From positions 62,177,873 through 62,241,872 of the forward strand of contig OY755237.1 in assembly GCA_963576725.1 (NCBI GenBank): a DNA stretch of 64,000 bases, given 5' to 3'. Origin of the DNA: Azorinus chamasolen. Taxonomy: Eukaryota > Mollusca > Bivalvia > Cardiida > Solecurtidae. Below the pieces are notes generated by a model. The model saw only the letters and a list, made by a program, of their open reading frames with translations, made no database searches and had not been told where the DNA came from. The position numbers and the translations under genes were made by a program. Position 1 is the stretch's first letter, and the number at the start of each line of letters is the position of its first letter. Shown piece by piece: positions 18,446 to 30,544 of this stretch.

Positions 18446-18769
18446 TTAATACAGCCAATGACAAATGCAGTTTAATATTTCGATGCTTTAAATATAGCGA
18501 CACCCTGTGATACAGAACATGCGAGATTTTTGTGTTGATTAACGTCCGTTTCTGCTCAATATGGGCTAATGGAACATTCGAGAATACCCACAAGTATCGA
18601 CTGATATTAACCTTTTCAACCCTGAATTTTCAGAGTGGAATTGTTCATCATTGTTTATTGGAAAGTCCATACATTATGAAAATATGCGTAAGGATTTTCA
18701 ATGACAAACAGTACATACCCTGTACATACCCCGTTTACAAATGACAGTATAGGCGTGTTCCATATTTAA

Positions 18770-18929
18770 CCCATTTGCTCCCAGTGGATTCTTCCATGCT
18801 TATATATTGGATTAGTCTATTTTTTATCTAAGGGGTGCCTGGCCTAAATTTTCAATTTCGTTTTGTTTTATATTGAAATTCAGCAAACAGTGCAGACTCT
18901 AATCAGACGACGCATTATGCGATTATGGG
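18770..18929 (+). mobile_element. I-family MITE, truncated at hairpin centre
   Basis: Left TTAA 18766-18769 and CCCATTTGCTCCCAG. The left core arm AACAGTGCAGACTCTAATCA reaches GCATTATGC, then the sequence jumps to ATTATGGGTTAA. The right arm is gone. The intact relative is 59949-60169. Confidence 0.75.
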
Positions 18930-19064
18930 TTAAAGGGTTAGTGAGGGCCAGTGTTTTATTACCCTAATGCCCTAACTACTCAGACAGCCAATTAGCCATC
19001 TAAACCGCTTTTAAAAGCTACATTATTTTAATTTGTCACAATTTTGAAACGATTAGATTAGATT

Positions 19065-19150
19065 GGCATAGAAGTAAATAGCATAGACCCTGACCAAACG
19101 GTCCTTTTAAGAACGATTTCATCAGTGTGTACACTATTTGCGTCTGTCAT
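19065..19150. mobile_element. Degenerate E/H-like core
   Basis: GTAAATAGCATAGACCCTGA / TCAGTGTGTACACTATTTGC around CCTTTTAAG. Termini not visible. Confidence 0.45.
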
Positions 19151-19159
19151 CGAATATTT

Positions 19160-20585
19160 GTGGTACTTACGGTAAAAAGAAATATTTATTTCTATAGAAC
19201 TAATTGGTACGGTATTGATTATAGTTATACTTTGTTATTTCGTATCCGTATCATACAAATGTGAACTTAAGTAAGTATGTGGTATGACGTTAATGTGGTA
19301 TTGGGATGAATTTAATCAAAGCGGAAATTAAAAGGAAAACTTTATTTGATGTAGTACTTAAATGCATTATTAAATATATGTGGTCCTTAAAATGCTATTT
19401 CTCAAAATCTCTATAAGTTTCAACCAGACTAATAATCATCGGATTCGTATTATCTGGTTGGCATTATCTGAAAATGTGTTCAACGAAACGACACAATTTG
19501 ATAGAAAACTACGTTTTCTCATCCAAATGATGAACACAACATGCAACAGCTATAATAATACTTGATACCAAGTCCATCATAATACTTATATCAGTAGATG
19601 TTATTAGGATTTGTCTTTTTATGGATTCTTTATATATTTCCAAAATTTATTTTAAGATCAATAATATAAGAATTAATATTTTTTAACTTTAAGACAAATA
19701 TGTGTTGCACCTTTACGAATGATGAACAAAATGCCAACGGCGTCGTCTTTAAATAAAAAACAACTTTCTTTTATTCTGCTGAAGTACTTAATTGACTGGT
19801 TTTTGTTGTTTCAGGCATAGCGTTTTGTATAACACATCGTCCAGCAAATGAATGGAAAGCAGCTTTGAATTAGTTTGACATTGGACGACATAAAAACCAG
19901 GTCAAGTATAAAATGTATGAACCAGCTCTATGTCAAAATATAAACACAATTTTATAAACCGCTTTAACACTTTCGAGCAGTTGTGGGGAATGTTCATATT
20001 AAGTTGCATATAGTTTGCCTTGCGCTTTTCTCATATTTCTAACCATGGATCAGTTTGTTGCCCTGGGCTTTGTGAATACCTAAAGCGAGTGTACAGGCAG
20101 TGACATTTGTAAGCAGTTTAGATATAGATCAGGGGTCTTCTAAAGGTATATGTGGGCGTCTGCTTTGGACCTTTTCAGTAAATGGTAAACACGATAAAAT
20201 CATGTCACGATAAATTGCAATGTTAAAAATGTATCCTTGGAGAAATACTTGACATTAAAATGCTAAACAAGTGTAAAGTTTTTCCTAATTTACAGTCAGC
20301 TTAGCATTGTGGCAATGCAAATCCATTCTATTAAATCAACCTGTCAGTATTGATACTAGTCTACAACCACCTTAATATTTTATACTGTTCTTCAACTAAT
20401 GAAGATATTATACTTGTGAATAATTATTATTAAGACACACGATTCACTCAGCAAATTGTGCCAATATTTTATGTTTTCGAGAAGCAGTATCAACTTAAAA
20501 GAAAATATATCATTTTCTCATAATTGTAGAACACATTACCACGTTTATAGCTTTACAAGCATACTACAGCGCATCTAGCGGGTCT
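19160..20585. other. Long element-poor stretch
   Basis: One of the least repeat-rich parts of the window. I see only a faint D-like trace at 20105-20165 (AAGCAGTTTAGATATAGATC). No coding frame above about 60 codons and no obvious splice-site and ORF arrangement. Confidence 0.5.
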
Positions 20586-20588
20586 AGT

Positions 20589-20799
20589 TTTTACCCTTAC
20601 AGTGCGGGACAAGAGTCACTAATATCCTTTGCAAACCGTATAGACCCAGATGAGGGAGCTCCTAGAGGAGCCCTCTTACCAGGGTCTGCACTGCTTGTCT
20701 TGGTACCCTTTTCTTTAGACCAATCCCTATATATTCACCATAAGCCTGACCTGTTTGAATATTGGAATAGTCCATTTGAAAAGTCAGGGTTGTAAAGGT
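20589..20799 (+). mobile_element. H-family TTAA-type MITE
   Basis: Starts TTTA-CCCTTACAGTGCGGG, ends CAGGGTTGTAAAGG. Core AAACCGTATAGACCCAGATG / CAGGGTCTGCACTGCTTGTC around GCTCCTAGAGGAGC. Confidence 0.75.
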
Positions 20800-21173
20800 G
20801 AACATGCATCCTCTTTTACTCTATCGATCGAATCTAATTTTCATGTTCAAATCAAGTCATACTCATTAAACTCATTAATTTGAAATGACGATCGCAAAAT
20901 TTCGCACTCTGGAATCTTAGTGAAATCATTGAATAGAAATAGTATAACTGGCAGGGAATGATTTAATAAAGCATAGCGACATGGGATAACAAATAGTGCA
21001 ACTGGCGTAACTTTTACGTAGATGTGTTTCACCCTAATCATGATAATTGTTCGAACAGATGCACTTAGGCATGTAGTACATACCCGGACCACTGGACCAT
21101 GAAGTTGCCGTTTGTACAGGGTGTACACGTTTTGCTACTTTGCCAAATTAAGCAGAATGGCTCCAAAATGAAC
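20800..21173. other. Non-coding, nothing recognised
   Basis: A 93-residue minus frame (20847-21128) has no feature I recognise. No hairpin seen. Confidence 0.4.
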
Positions 21174-21368
21174 TACAGTAGAACCTGTCTTTAGCGACCA
21201 TGACAATAAGGTCTTATTACGGGTCTGTAAGGCAGATGGTAACTTAATACAGGTCAACAGTAATGTAGGAGCGTTCTGCATTACTTTTGTCCTGTATTAA
21301 GCTTCAATCTTTTTTTAAGATGTCTGTGTCAAATTAATATAAGTTTGCTTAAGACAGGTTCTACTGTA
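21174..21368. mobile_element. A4 pogo-like MITE
   Basis: TACAGTAGAACCTGTCTTTAG to TTAAGACAGGTTCTACTGTA, so the A4 ends are complete. The hairpin is asymmetrically shortened: the left arm (AGGTCAACAGTAATG) has lost its AGAAAGCTCC part. Confidence 0.8.
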
Positions 21369-21537
21369 TTCAGCTTTGTAGTGTTGGAGAGAGGACATTG
21401 GGTGTCCAAATACTTAAAGTAATCAGGGTAATGTATTCTTCTTAATAAACGCCTCATAATTACGACCCCTTTATATCGAGGGATGGGGACTAATGGTAAA
21501 TAAAAGAACTAAAATCTATATAATAGCCATCAAAATA

Positions 21538-21630
21538 AAGGTGGTTGCCTAATGCAGATTGAATGCAATTCAGACATTTCCAAAGGGAACTTCGGCACTG
21601 CTTTCATTTTGCATTAGGGAACTATCACAC
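21538..21630. mobile_element. Degenerate A-type hairpin
   Basis: GGTGGTTGCCTAATGCAGAT, then CATTTTGCATTAGGGAACTA, with AACTTCGGC between. No termini. Confidence 0.5.
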
Positions 21631-21639
21631 TGTAAGAAA

Positions 21640-22350
21640 TCCACTTTAAAATATGTCACGTTCCCAGGATCGTTTATTAGATATATTAAGGTATTTCTTA
21701 CAGTTCCAACGTTGGCGTAAGGAGCGGTTTTACCACACTACATGTATCAATTTTTCGTCTGTCATGTAGCGTATCCTGCATTATATGATACATACAGATA
21801 GATTCTCAAAACTATATTGTTTGAATCATTTTCATTAAACTTTTGATAAAGTGTCCGTTTTTGCTCTAGTTTACTCTATATTTAGACAAGGAAGAAACTG
21901 TCACACAAACTATTATATACAATTACGTAAATAACTATTGATGTTGTGATTGAGGACTAGTGCATTCAACTCGTGTTATTACCATTATTGCCTTACTCTC
22001 TTAACATAGTTTTGAATCTATCTTACTAATTGCTATCCTTGAGCATAGAAGGTTTTATCTTATACGTTTTGTGATCGAACATTTCAATTTGCTCTGAATA
22101 TTCCTCAAGACATAACAAGTTTGAATCTGCATGTACACACATGGTCAATATTAAAATTAATGACAGTTGTGAGAATACGAATGCGTCTAAAACCAACTGA
22201 AATATAAATATAAAACAAAAGGACTTGGTTATATTCTATGATCTTTCGTTTATGCAACTACATACTGTTACCGCTATTCATAATGCAACCATGTTGATTA
22301 ATTAATGGTAGTATACAAGAACCTACTTCCATGTCTGTGACGTCATATAC
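21640..22350. other. Element-poor stretch
   Basis: No palindrome or ORF of note. Confidence 0.45.
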
Positions 22351-22361
22351 AAGCAGTTTAA

Positions 22362-22567
22362 CCTTTAGCCTGCTATGGACAGATGAGTGAACACCTATTC
22401 AAACAGTTTGGCTCCAGATGAGACGACGAGTAACTCGGCATCTCATCAGGATCCAAACTGTTTGACACCCTGATTGCATTTTGGTTGGTAAATTGATTAT
22501 AGATTGAATTTTGAAAATGTATTAGGTGAAAAAATCTGAAATAATAATTTGCTCAGCAGGCTAAAGG
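22362..22567 (+). mobile_element. D3-family TTAA-type MITE
   Basis: TTAA 22358-22361 and 22568-22571; ends CCTTTAGCCTGCTATGG and CAGCAGGCTAAAGG (clear inverted ends). Core AACAGTTTGGCTCCAGATGA / CAGGATCCAAACTGTTTGAC. At its right TTAA another D core half begins (CGAGTAACTCGGTGTCTCAC, to 22612), so it appears inserted into an older D hairpin. Confidence 0.82.
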
Positions 22568-22612
22568 TTAACGAGTAACTCGGTGTCTCACCCAGATACA
22601 AACTGTTTATCA

Positions 22613-23057
22613 CATTGTTTATCCTTTTATAACGAAAATGAATAAACGACCCCTATTAAACATTATGCAGTGGAAAAGGTGTCCAGCAGATGCAATGTCG
22701 TACTAAGAGGGTTAAAATATATAATACATAGGTCTTTAAAAAAGAATGGTGTTTTCTACCATTTATGCACAGTTAAAACAAAAGCGAGTGTGTTTTCATT
22801 CAACGGTTTGAAAATTCATACAATAAGCCCACGCCTATACTGCATGAGTCTATTGTCGAAGGCGTGCTTTAAAGCGTCGTTTTTTATGAATAGTTTTTCG
22901 AGTCATTAGTATCAACTGCGGACCTTTTCTCGTCTTGTCAAAGTTAGAGACAGAGGGTATTTAGCGTACCCCCATTTACATGTAAATAGCTCGGACATTA
23001 TTACATGATCTCCATTCACGACGTTCTGCATAGCATGTTCACAATGTAGTCCCCGTG
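22613..23057. other. Non-coding, nothing recognised
   Basis: A 79-residue plus frame (22670-22909) has no recognisable features. Confidence 0.4.
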
Positions 23058-23226
23058 TACAGCGAAACACTTCTAAATTGGACGTTCAATGTCTTATAAA
23101 TATCGGCTTTGGAGACAAGTGAAAGCTGAATGCATAGGGCAAATCATGTAGAACATTCCTCTAGGAGCGTTAAACGTATCTAAATTCTTCTCTACTGACG
23201 TTCTGGTTTAGAGGGTGTTTACTGTA
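23058..23226. mobile_element. A2 MITE with hairpin deletion
   Basis: TACAGCGAAACACTTCTAAA to GGTTTAGAGGGTGTTTACTGTA (23205-23226). The hairpin keeps its left arm up to TTCCTCTAGGAGCG, then jumps to the right flank (GTATCTAAATTCTTCTC), losing the right arm. Confidence 0.75.
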
Positions 23227-23258
23227 CCTTCATGAATGCTGAACATACTAATTATGTA

Positions 23259-23482
23259 ATCCTTTTCCCCATCTCATTATTTTCATGTGAGAAATAATAA
23301 ATGTATGTATGTTAATTAGTTGAATCTTATTCGGGCATCAAGAACAAGGGAAGTTTTTATGATGGGGGAGGGGCTGTAGAATTACTCGTCCATATGCAAA
23401 CAGAAAAACCCTGATCAGCCGTCTGATTTTGGTCTACTCTGTTTGTAAAAGCACAAAACGGCGTATCTATGAGGGAAAAAGA
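23259..23482 (+). mobile_element. F/B-type MITE, degenerate
   Basis: CCTTTTCCCCATCTC left, ATGAGGGAAAAAG right. Core at 23394-23450 (GCAAACAGAAAAACCCTGAT / GGTCTACTCTGTTTG) with the hairpin centre missing. Confidence 0.65.
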
Positions 23483-23554
23483 TAGCGTTCGCATAGCGCG
23501 TCTACAATGGTGTGTGTCTACTGGGTAAATTGTCATTACTTTTCAGAACATTAG

Positions 23555-23763
23555 TACAGTAAAACCCCGCTAATGCGACCACCAAAAAGGGGCATAATAC
23601 TGGGTGGCAGAGGCAGGTGGTAGCTTAATGCAGGACGAAAGTTATGCAGAAAGCTCCTATAGGAGCTTTCTGCATAACTTTCGTCCTGCATTAAGCAACC
23701 ACATGCTTAAGACGACATCAGTGGCTGTTTATTAAGTGGTCGCATTAGCGGGGTTTCACTGTA
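23555..23763. mobile_element. A1 pogo-like MITE, best-preserved copy
   Basis: TACAGTAAAACCCCGCTAAT and GCATTAGCGGGGTTTCACTGTA (23742-23763) are near-perfect inverted ends with TA on both sides. The inner hairpin GGTAGCTTAATGCAGGACGA... is essentially perfect over about 40 bp per arm, centre AGCTCCTATAGGAGCT. A good reference for the family. Confidence 0.9.
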
Positions 23764-24114
23764 CATTGTATAATGATTATTACTTAAAAACAAATATTAT
23801 TTATAATGTTTAAACTATGCATGAGAGGAACCACGTGGGCATATACTCATAACGAACAATTCAGACCATTGTTATTCAATATGTTAGCGGTACTAAATTG
23901 GTGCCATGTGGTTCCAGCCAGTTGAGTAGTGAACGTATATTCCCTGAATTCAGTGGAATATGTGATGGGGCACATGAATAACAATAATTTTCTTCTACAA
24001 TCCGTCTCCGTTATAACACTGATTGCAGGAAGTAACTCATTCAAGTCAGTCTGTAATCATCATTCCCGTTTATACTTCGAGTTAGTTCTTATCCTGTAAA
24101 ACGTGTCCTGGCGT

Positions 24115-24260
24115 GCATTGGCGAATAGCTTGGATCCATATGAGACTAATAGGAACATGGTGTCTAAACTAAGACCCTAAACAGAACCAAAACTGTTTGA
24201 CCCTCGGTCAATAAACATTCAAAAGCTTGAACCAATGGTAGGTAAGGCACAGCTGCCCCA
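24115..24260. mobile_element. D4-like element, degenerate
   Basis: GAATAGCTTGGATCCATATG, then ACCAAAACTGTTTGACCCTC and GGTCAATAAACATTCAAAAG, the tail typical of D4 (compare 49500-49540 and 60510-60530). Confidence 0.5.
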
Positions 24261-24319
24261 GATACGAATTTCAGTAGACACATGAGGTTCAGTGCCCAAG
24301 TGAAATAAATCTATAATAC

Positions 24320-24518
24320 TACAGTAAAACCCCTCTAATGCGACCAGCAAAATTCGGCATAATTCTTGGTGGCAGAGGCAGATGGTAGCTTAATGCAGGA
24401 TGAAAGTTATGCATTATGAGCTTTCTGCATAACTTTCTCCCTGCATTAAGCAACCACCTGCTTCTAAACGCAGAAATGTTTATTGATTAATAAGTCGCGT
24501 TAGAGGGGTTCTGCTGTA
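24320..24518. mobile_element. A1 pogo-like MITE
   Basis: TACAGTAAAACCCCTCTAAT to GAGGGGTTCTGCTGTA. The left hairpin arm is shortened near GTTATGCATTATGAGC. Otherwise typical. Confidence 0.8.
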
Positions 24519-25235
24519 TGCCTCATACACCATGGTTATTAGAATATAGTAAACTCTCGTCTGCGAGAACAAATCATCCACATAGCAATTATCATCCGAA
24601 TATTTAAATGATATTTAATCGACATTCCTACTGAACACCGAAATATCTTTGTAAATTATATGTCGTTTTATGTATTTTCGACACTTTAAGACCCAAGCGG
24701 CAGACAGAGGGATAAGTGTTTGACTATAAACATGACATATATTTACTAAAATTGAAAGTCTTGATAGCCATGTTCAGTCATTGTTATTTTGTTTAACACA
24801 ATTTATTGGCCTTTGACGAACAGTTACCAAACTAAAACGCAATCTGAATATTACGAAATCAATGCATTGGCGAATACCATTGGGTCTACGATATCAAACA
24901 TGAACAATAGTATTCTGCAGCGTTTATTCCATTTGTTTTCTTGCGATATACTTCTTCTCAACATATCAAAAAATGATTTATGTAACTGTAGGCATTTTTA
25001 AAATGCGTTGCAAGTCGAGATTATTACGTTAATGATGACTAAAACGATAGTATTACATTGTAAATAGCCATTGTGCTGTTGTTGTGTGTTTTCTAAATCA
25101 GTTCGTATCTTATTTGTCTCGAATTATGTATTAAGTGTGCATTCCGATGGCTTTTGTGGTCGGGTGTAATGTTTATTTCCAAGCTAATATCGTTTAGACA
25201 ACCTTATACAAATAGTTGCTACTCACTTAGTTTAT
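24519..25235. other. Element-poor stretch
   Basis: No palindrome or terminus seen. The 70-residue plus frame (24789-25001) is unremarkable. Confidence 0.45.
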
Positions 25236-25239
25236 TTAA

Positions 25240-25369
25240 CCCTTTCAAACCTGACTTTAAGAGTCCATTCAATATGAAATGCTTTAACTTGCTAGATCAT
25301 TTCTAGCCCTCTGATCTGGGTATGTAATGTTTTCGAATGGCAGAACAGGCATGTCCCTGGTTCAAAGTG
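25240..25369. mobile_element. K: short TTAA-type MITE
   Basis: TTAA 25236-25239 and 25370-25373; ends CCCTTTCAAACCTGA and CCTGGTTCAAAGTG. A weak core, AGATCATTTCTAGCCCTCTG, keeps only the right half of the usual palindrome. Single copy in the window. Confidence 0.6.
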
Positions 25370-25418
25370 TTAAAAGTATCAACATTCTGAACCAGTGGTG
25401 AATAAAGAGTTTATTTAA

Positions 25419-25622
25419 CTCTTACTGTGCGGGACACGAGTCACCAATGTCCTTCGCAAACAGTGTAGACCCAGATGAGAGGGATCCTAGAGGATCCCTC
25501 TCATCTGGGTCCACACTGTTTGTCATGTTACACTTTTCTTTAGAACAATCCCTAAATATCCACCATAAGTTTGACTTTCTGAATTTTGGAATATTCCATT
25601 TAAAAACTCAGCGATGTAAGGG
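25419..25622 (+). mobile_element. H-family TTAA-type MITE, reference copy
   Basis: TTAA 25415-25418 and 25623-25626. CTCTTACTGTGCGGGAC left, CTCAGCGATGTAAGGG right. Core GCAAACAGTGTAGACCCAGA and GGGTCCACACTGTTTGTC with near-perfect hairpin GAGGGATCCTAGAGGATCCC at 25478-25497. Confidence 0.88.
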
Positions 25623-26026
25623 TTAAGAAATTCAAAGTAATGATAATAACGAGGTCAAACAGAAGCCGCATGACCCACTTTCATGACCCATTCGACGCAG
25701 TGATAGTCACGCTACTGGCACGTTTTCCTACATTGACATAATTTACATATTGTTTTATATAAAATGTTCTGTGTATATACAAACAAACAAGTGTAGTTTT
25801 ATGTTCTTTGTCTAGGCTGTAACAAGCATTCAACGGTACATCAAAGACAATATGGTTAACCAGACGCAGCACGTACATGTTAACAACATTTTCTTGAATA
25901 AAACCTAGTCTATGCGTGTACATATCAGCCACTGTTGATTGTAGCCAACTTCAGATGATGCGGACTATACAAATGGAAAACATGGTTGACGGGGAAAATA
26001 CCATAAATCACTTCGATCGACCTTCA

Positions 26027-26190
26027 CCCTTTCAGGGCCGGCATAGTTGTCTGGTTGAAAAAAATTGTCGTCTGCCTCAGAAGTAAACGCCGGTTCGATT
26101 TCTTTACAAAAAGATAAACAGAGTGTCACACTTTGGATCCTGATGAGTTACTAGGTGTCTCATCTGGATCCAGCCTGTTTGCCTATAATA
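26027..26190 (-). mobile_element. D-like MITE, right end lost
   Basis: CCCTTTCAGGGCCGGCATAG, GTCGTCTGCCTCAG, then core CACTTTGGATCCTGATGAG / CATCTGGATCCAGCCTGTTT. Continues directly into unrelated sequence before E. Confidence 0.6.
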
Positions 26191-26235
26191 TGGCATACAC
26201 GTCTTCGTATCTTTTAATTTTCTGTTGTGCATTAA

Positions 26236-26477
26236 CTCTGTGCTTGCTGAATTTTAAAACACATTTCTCCTTCTTTACCCAAGCCCTGTTGTATTATTAC
26301 ATATATCTTCACTGTGTACAAGTATATTTCTGTGCAATCACTGCTCTGGAGTGCATTGGTTGCACAATCAACTTGTAAATAGTGCAGACCCTGGTGAGAC
26401 AGCTCCTACAGGAGCTGTCACATCTGGGTATTCACTATTTACAGATAGGTATATTGACGTGAACAGCAAGCGAAGGG
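26236..26477 (-). mobile_element. E-family TTAA-type MITE (242 bp)
   Basis: TTAA 26232-26235 and 26478-26481. Left CTCTGTGCTTGCTG, right AGCAAGCGAAGGG. Core GTAAATAGTGCAGACCCTGG / CTGGGTATTCACTATTTAC. The left end is more mutated than in other E copies. Confidence 0.88.
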
Positions 26478-26689
26478 TTAATATTTGCATAATTACAGAT
26501 AGGAAATATAGGAAACAGATATTAACATTTACGTGTATGCTATATCCAACCATATTCAGATTCCTGCAAGATTGTTTTCCTAACATTTTTACATGTTACT
26601 TACCTAACAGACAAGAAAATGGACATTCATCTTCGGTGAATATTAAAGATCTTTACAAATAAACACAAGCATAGATATGGTGCGTAAGT

Positions 26690-27040
26690 CATACTATTTA
26701 AACAAATATCTCCTTAACTTCTCAACGAACGTCATTTTTACAACGTTATCACTACTCAGAACCGTATGAAATGCATTTTCGAGCTTTAACCGTATCTCTC
26801 TTGACTGAATTTGCAAAATGAGTCAACACGCTATTGTATTTCCAGGCTTTAAGTTTTATGGAAACAATTGAGAGGCGTTTACAAATCGTTTGAACAAATG
26901 ATAAACCGGTTCAAGTTGATTGACAATTTGGTCATCAGATCCTTAACATTATGAACTAATTAAGTAACAATGCAGAAGAATGAGTTAATAAATGTGTTAC
27001 CACTGCAGAATGTGTAGTAACGGTGTTCACTCAGACTGAC
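26690..27040. other. Mostly unassigned; faint C trace
   Basis: TATGGTGCGTAAGTC at 26679-26693 and the following AT-rich text resemble a C terminus, but the arms cannot be paired convincingly. Confidence 0.3.
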
Positions 27041-27043
27041 TAA

Positions 27044-27268
27044 CCCTTTCCCTTTTCTCTGTCCATGTAAGAAATAATGACATATGAATAATTATTAACT
27101 GATTTTTTATAATGCTATATGTACACAGCATGTTTTGGTTCAAGCAGAAACAGTAGATTCTGATCTATATTATACCATAAGCAAACAGATCAGACCCTTA
27201 TAAGACGGCTCCTATAGGAGCCGTCTGATCTGGGTCTACTGCAAAAGGCGTTTATATGAAGGAAATGG
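27044..27268 (+). mobile_element. F-family MITE
   Basis: CTAA-CCCTTTCCCTTTTC left, GAAGGAAATGG-TTAG right. Core hairpin GACGGCTCCTATAGGAGCCG at 27203-27222 is near perfect. The right outer core is cut short (TCTACTGCAAAAGGCG). Confidence 0.78.
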
Positions 27269-27921
27269 TTAGGCACGAATTCACGACGTCTATTTCTTTA
27301 ATAATTGATAGTTTAAGAAACTGTAGATTCATACTATAACATTCTATAAACAAACATAGCAATTCGTAAAACTTTAAATGAGTGTACACACTCATTTGGG
27401 GTGTTATTTCTGTATACCCGCTTATGCGAGGGCGACTATATCGGATTACGAATGTTTTCCTCATGGTAGGAGCAGTCATTTCTGTAACGTTGGGGAAATG
27501 AAAGTTTACTTGATTGGGCAATGCAGATTGCATATACTGATCGATTAAGAGTATGAATAACATCATAGGTGATGAAAATAGGCTAAGCATTTTTTTGTAT
27601 TATTGCATTAAGAAATGAATGCGTTATTGATATTATATAGCGGATCCTTTCGAATTTCCGGTGCAATAGTCTTTCCACAAACTTGTGTTTGTGGAAATAT
27701 TTCAGTAAATGCACATTCCAATGTATTGTTTTTGGTTTAATGCCGATTTAAAGCTAGTTTGAAGAAATAACGTTTTAAAGCTAGTTTTAAGAAATAACGT
27801 ATATTTGCTTTTTTTAAAGTTTGGCCCACTTAAGAGTAATAATCCTACATATTACGGTGTATAAATAAATGGTTTTAGATCGACTTAAATTGTCATTTTA
27901 AGGGAACCGACAGCTTCGCAC

Positions 27922-28592
27922 GGAGATCACTCCGTAACAAAGAAATAGTTTGCATAACAATTTCGAAACAGAAAGAAATAATGTCATTTGTAATTGAATA
28001 CTTCGTGCATTATGTTTTTTCTAACCAAACTGTGATAGGTTGTCCTTGATAAATTGACTTGCTGCTTTAAATGATCACAGCGAATTGAACGTTAGTCATA
28101 AGTTTAACGATTGGTCGAAAGTAATCTAAAATATAACAGAAATCAAATTACTGAAGATACTCGCCCGGGTCTCGTTTCTATTGGCTTGTGCTTATGGGTT
28201 AATTGCATTAACCTTTTCCCTGTTGCATATTCACGTAAGAAATAATGACACTATGAATAGTTATTAGCTGGTGTTTTTTATAATTACAGGATTATTTTGG
28301 TATTAGTAGAAACTAGAGTCGAGCCTGTTATAATTTCATAAGCGAATAGAGAAGACCTTGGTCAGATGTAGTTTCTGTAGGAGCTGTCTGATCTGGTTCT
28401 ACTCCATTTGCAATGCGTGAAAACACCTTTGAATGAGGGAAATAGTTAAGCAACGTAATAGCTGTTCAACAGCACTTTCTTTTACTGCTAATTTTACAGA
28501 GGAGGCTGAAGTATATCAGATTGTGCAAGTAACATGGTTACAATAGCAATTTAAGTTAAATCAAACTATTTCTTTCTTACGGAGTGACCACC
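27922..28592. mobile_element. Inverted-repeat element, ~670 bp, unclassified
   Basis: ATCACTCCGTAACAAAGAAA (27927 onward) pairs with TTTCTTTCTTACGGAGTGA near 28567-28587, and the match continues into TAGTTTG/CAAACTA. An F element is nested inside. No transposase frame and no clear target duplication, so superfamily is unknown. Confidence 0.5.
28212..28446 (+). mobile_element. F-family TTAA-type MITE
   Basis: TTAA 28208-28211 and 28447-28450. CCTTTTCCCTGTTGC left, ATGAGGGAAATAG right. Core GCGAATAGAGAAGACCTTGG / GATCTGGTTCTACTCCATTT, moderately mutated. Confidence 0.8.
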
Positions 28593-28599
28593 ATTAAAC

Positions 28600-29925
28600 A
28601 GGAAGTGTCCTTTCTACTCTTCCTTGAAAATTAATTTAGCCTTCTTATTAACATGAGATACTGAAATATTCATGAAATCTGCGTACAGTTTACATTCTAA
28701 AAAGTGTAAGATATGCCATTTCGAAACAGATAATGATTAGAAATTGCAGTAAAGACTTGAATAAAAACGCATGAAAATGACGGTAATAAATAACGTTTTG
28801 ATAATATAGCCACTATTTCGATTCAAATAGACATTTTAATTTCACTTTTAATTTCATTCATTCTCAGTGATATTTAATATCATTTTATGCTGCTGTTGAT
28901 TACTGATAATTAGATTCCAAATCTATAGACATTCCTTCAATTTGGAACCAAAACCAAATTCGTCAAAACCTCAGTCAATGGTTAATCTGAATGGATTCTT
29001 TTAAACCATCTAAGTGATCAGAGTCAGGGTAGTATTAGATCTACACATTATCAATGTACTTGTCAACAGCTGAAGTTATCAGACACACTACTTAGAAAAT
29101 AATTCCACAAGTAACACAACTATCTTGTTCTTATTACATTTCCATGTTTTCATTCTCGATTATTATAATTCACTATTCAGTAATAGGCGACCTTTGATGC
29201 TTCGCATCAATAATGTTCTTGTATTGCTTTGTCAGGGCAAAGGCGCCATCGGCTGATGTAATGGCATGGTACAGAAAATGATCATGTTCGATAAGTAATT
29301 GAATTGAACGTCCCGTGTATGTTTCTTCTTTATTGTAGTAACTGCTATGACATGCTTATGTTGCTTTTATCCATTCTTGTAAACGTTTACACACGTTTCG
29401 ATATCAGGAATTCCACTTTAATGTGATTCAAAATAGAATTGCTATTTCTAGAAGAACCCCAGTAAATGCCTTGTAATTTGATATTGTAATCAATTGCGAT
29501 TTCAACGTTTGCGGTGCTGGATATCATTTCAATGTGTTTAAAATATTAAAATAAAGTAAGATATTACTATGAGAAAAAAAGTTTCCTTATTCTAGAACTA
29601 TATATAAAATTGTTATCGTCCATTACGTGGGAATAGGCTCTATTTAAGCCACACTAAAACATATTTCGGCATCTACGATGAATCGGTTCCATTAAGGTCA
29701 TAATATATGTTTCGGTATTTAATAAAGATTCATCAACAACGTTAACCTAGAACAAATCCAATTGAGACAAAATCAAACAAACCATTGCAACATTTATATA
29801 AACCCAAAAGCCGAACATCGAAAATAAAACCCCGAAACTGAACGGCGACTTTTTGACGCCCTAGCTGTACTGTCTCAAAAGGAGTGATATTACTATTTAT
29901 AACTCGTGGCTTCAGAGAGTCGGAA
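28600..29925. other. Element-poor stretch
   Basis: About 1.3 kb without recognised MITEs. A 20 bp hairpin GATGCTTCGCATC at 29198-29210 is the only structure I note. Confidence 0.5.
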
Positions 29926-29929
29926 TTAA

Positions 29930-30170
29930 CCCTTTACTCCATTAATATAAGAAATAATAACATCATGACTATTAATAAGATTATTTTTTATAATGGAGTA
30001 TTGATAAGGGACAGGGATATTTTGCCATAGTAGAAACTGTAGACTCAAATTTATATCGTTTCAAAAGCAATCAGAGCAGACCCTGATCATGCGGCTCATA
30101 TAGGAGCCGTCTGATCTGGGTCTACTCTGCTTGCAAAGGCGAAGAAAGGCCTGTCTATAAAGTAAAATGT
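29930..30170 (+). mobile_element. F-family MITE
   Basis: TTAA 29926-29929 and CCCTTTACTCCATTAATA at the left. Core AGCAATCAGAGCAGACCCTG / CTGGGTCTACTCTGCTTGC. The right terminus is degraded (AAAGTAAAATGTTA). A second F end (TGGTGTCATT-like, to GGTAATGGGTTAA) follows at 30180-30226. Confidence 0.75.
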
Positions 30171-30232
30171 TACTAAATAAGGATGATGTCATTATTTCTT
30201 AAATGAGTATTGAGCAGGTAATGGGTTAAACT

Positions 30233-30540
30233 ATATTTATATACTAACCAGCCTTCAACAGGTAGATGTCAAGTAAGACTGCTATGCTCATATGTCTCTG
30301 TATAGAATGGGTTTAAACTGCAACATGCCTGGTATTGAGTAGACATCATTTCCACAGACTGATAGGGGTTAAAAGCATATATCATTGACTGTATGGGTGA
30401 GGCCATTAGCTGGTAGACAAAGTGGTTCTGTAGGATAGGCATTAGGTGCAAGACTCTACACGTCTGGTACACGTCTATTATATACCTATTACCAAACAAC
30501 AGCTCTCCAAAGACACATATTGTACCGTTTAGTGAGGCTG
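30233..30540. other. Unassigned; 92-codon minus frame
   Basis: The minus frame 30269-30547 is one of the less repeat-like frames, but I cannot link it to a protein family and it ends inside the next D element. Function unknown, likely chance. Confidence 0.3.
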
Positions 30541-30544
30541 TTAA

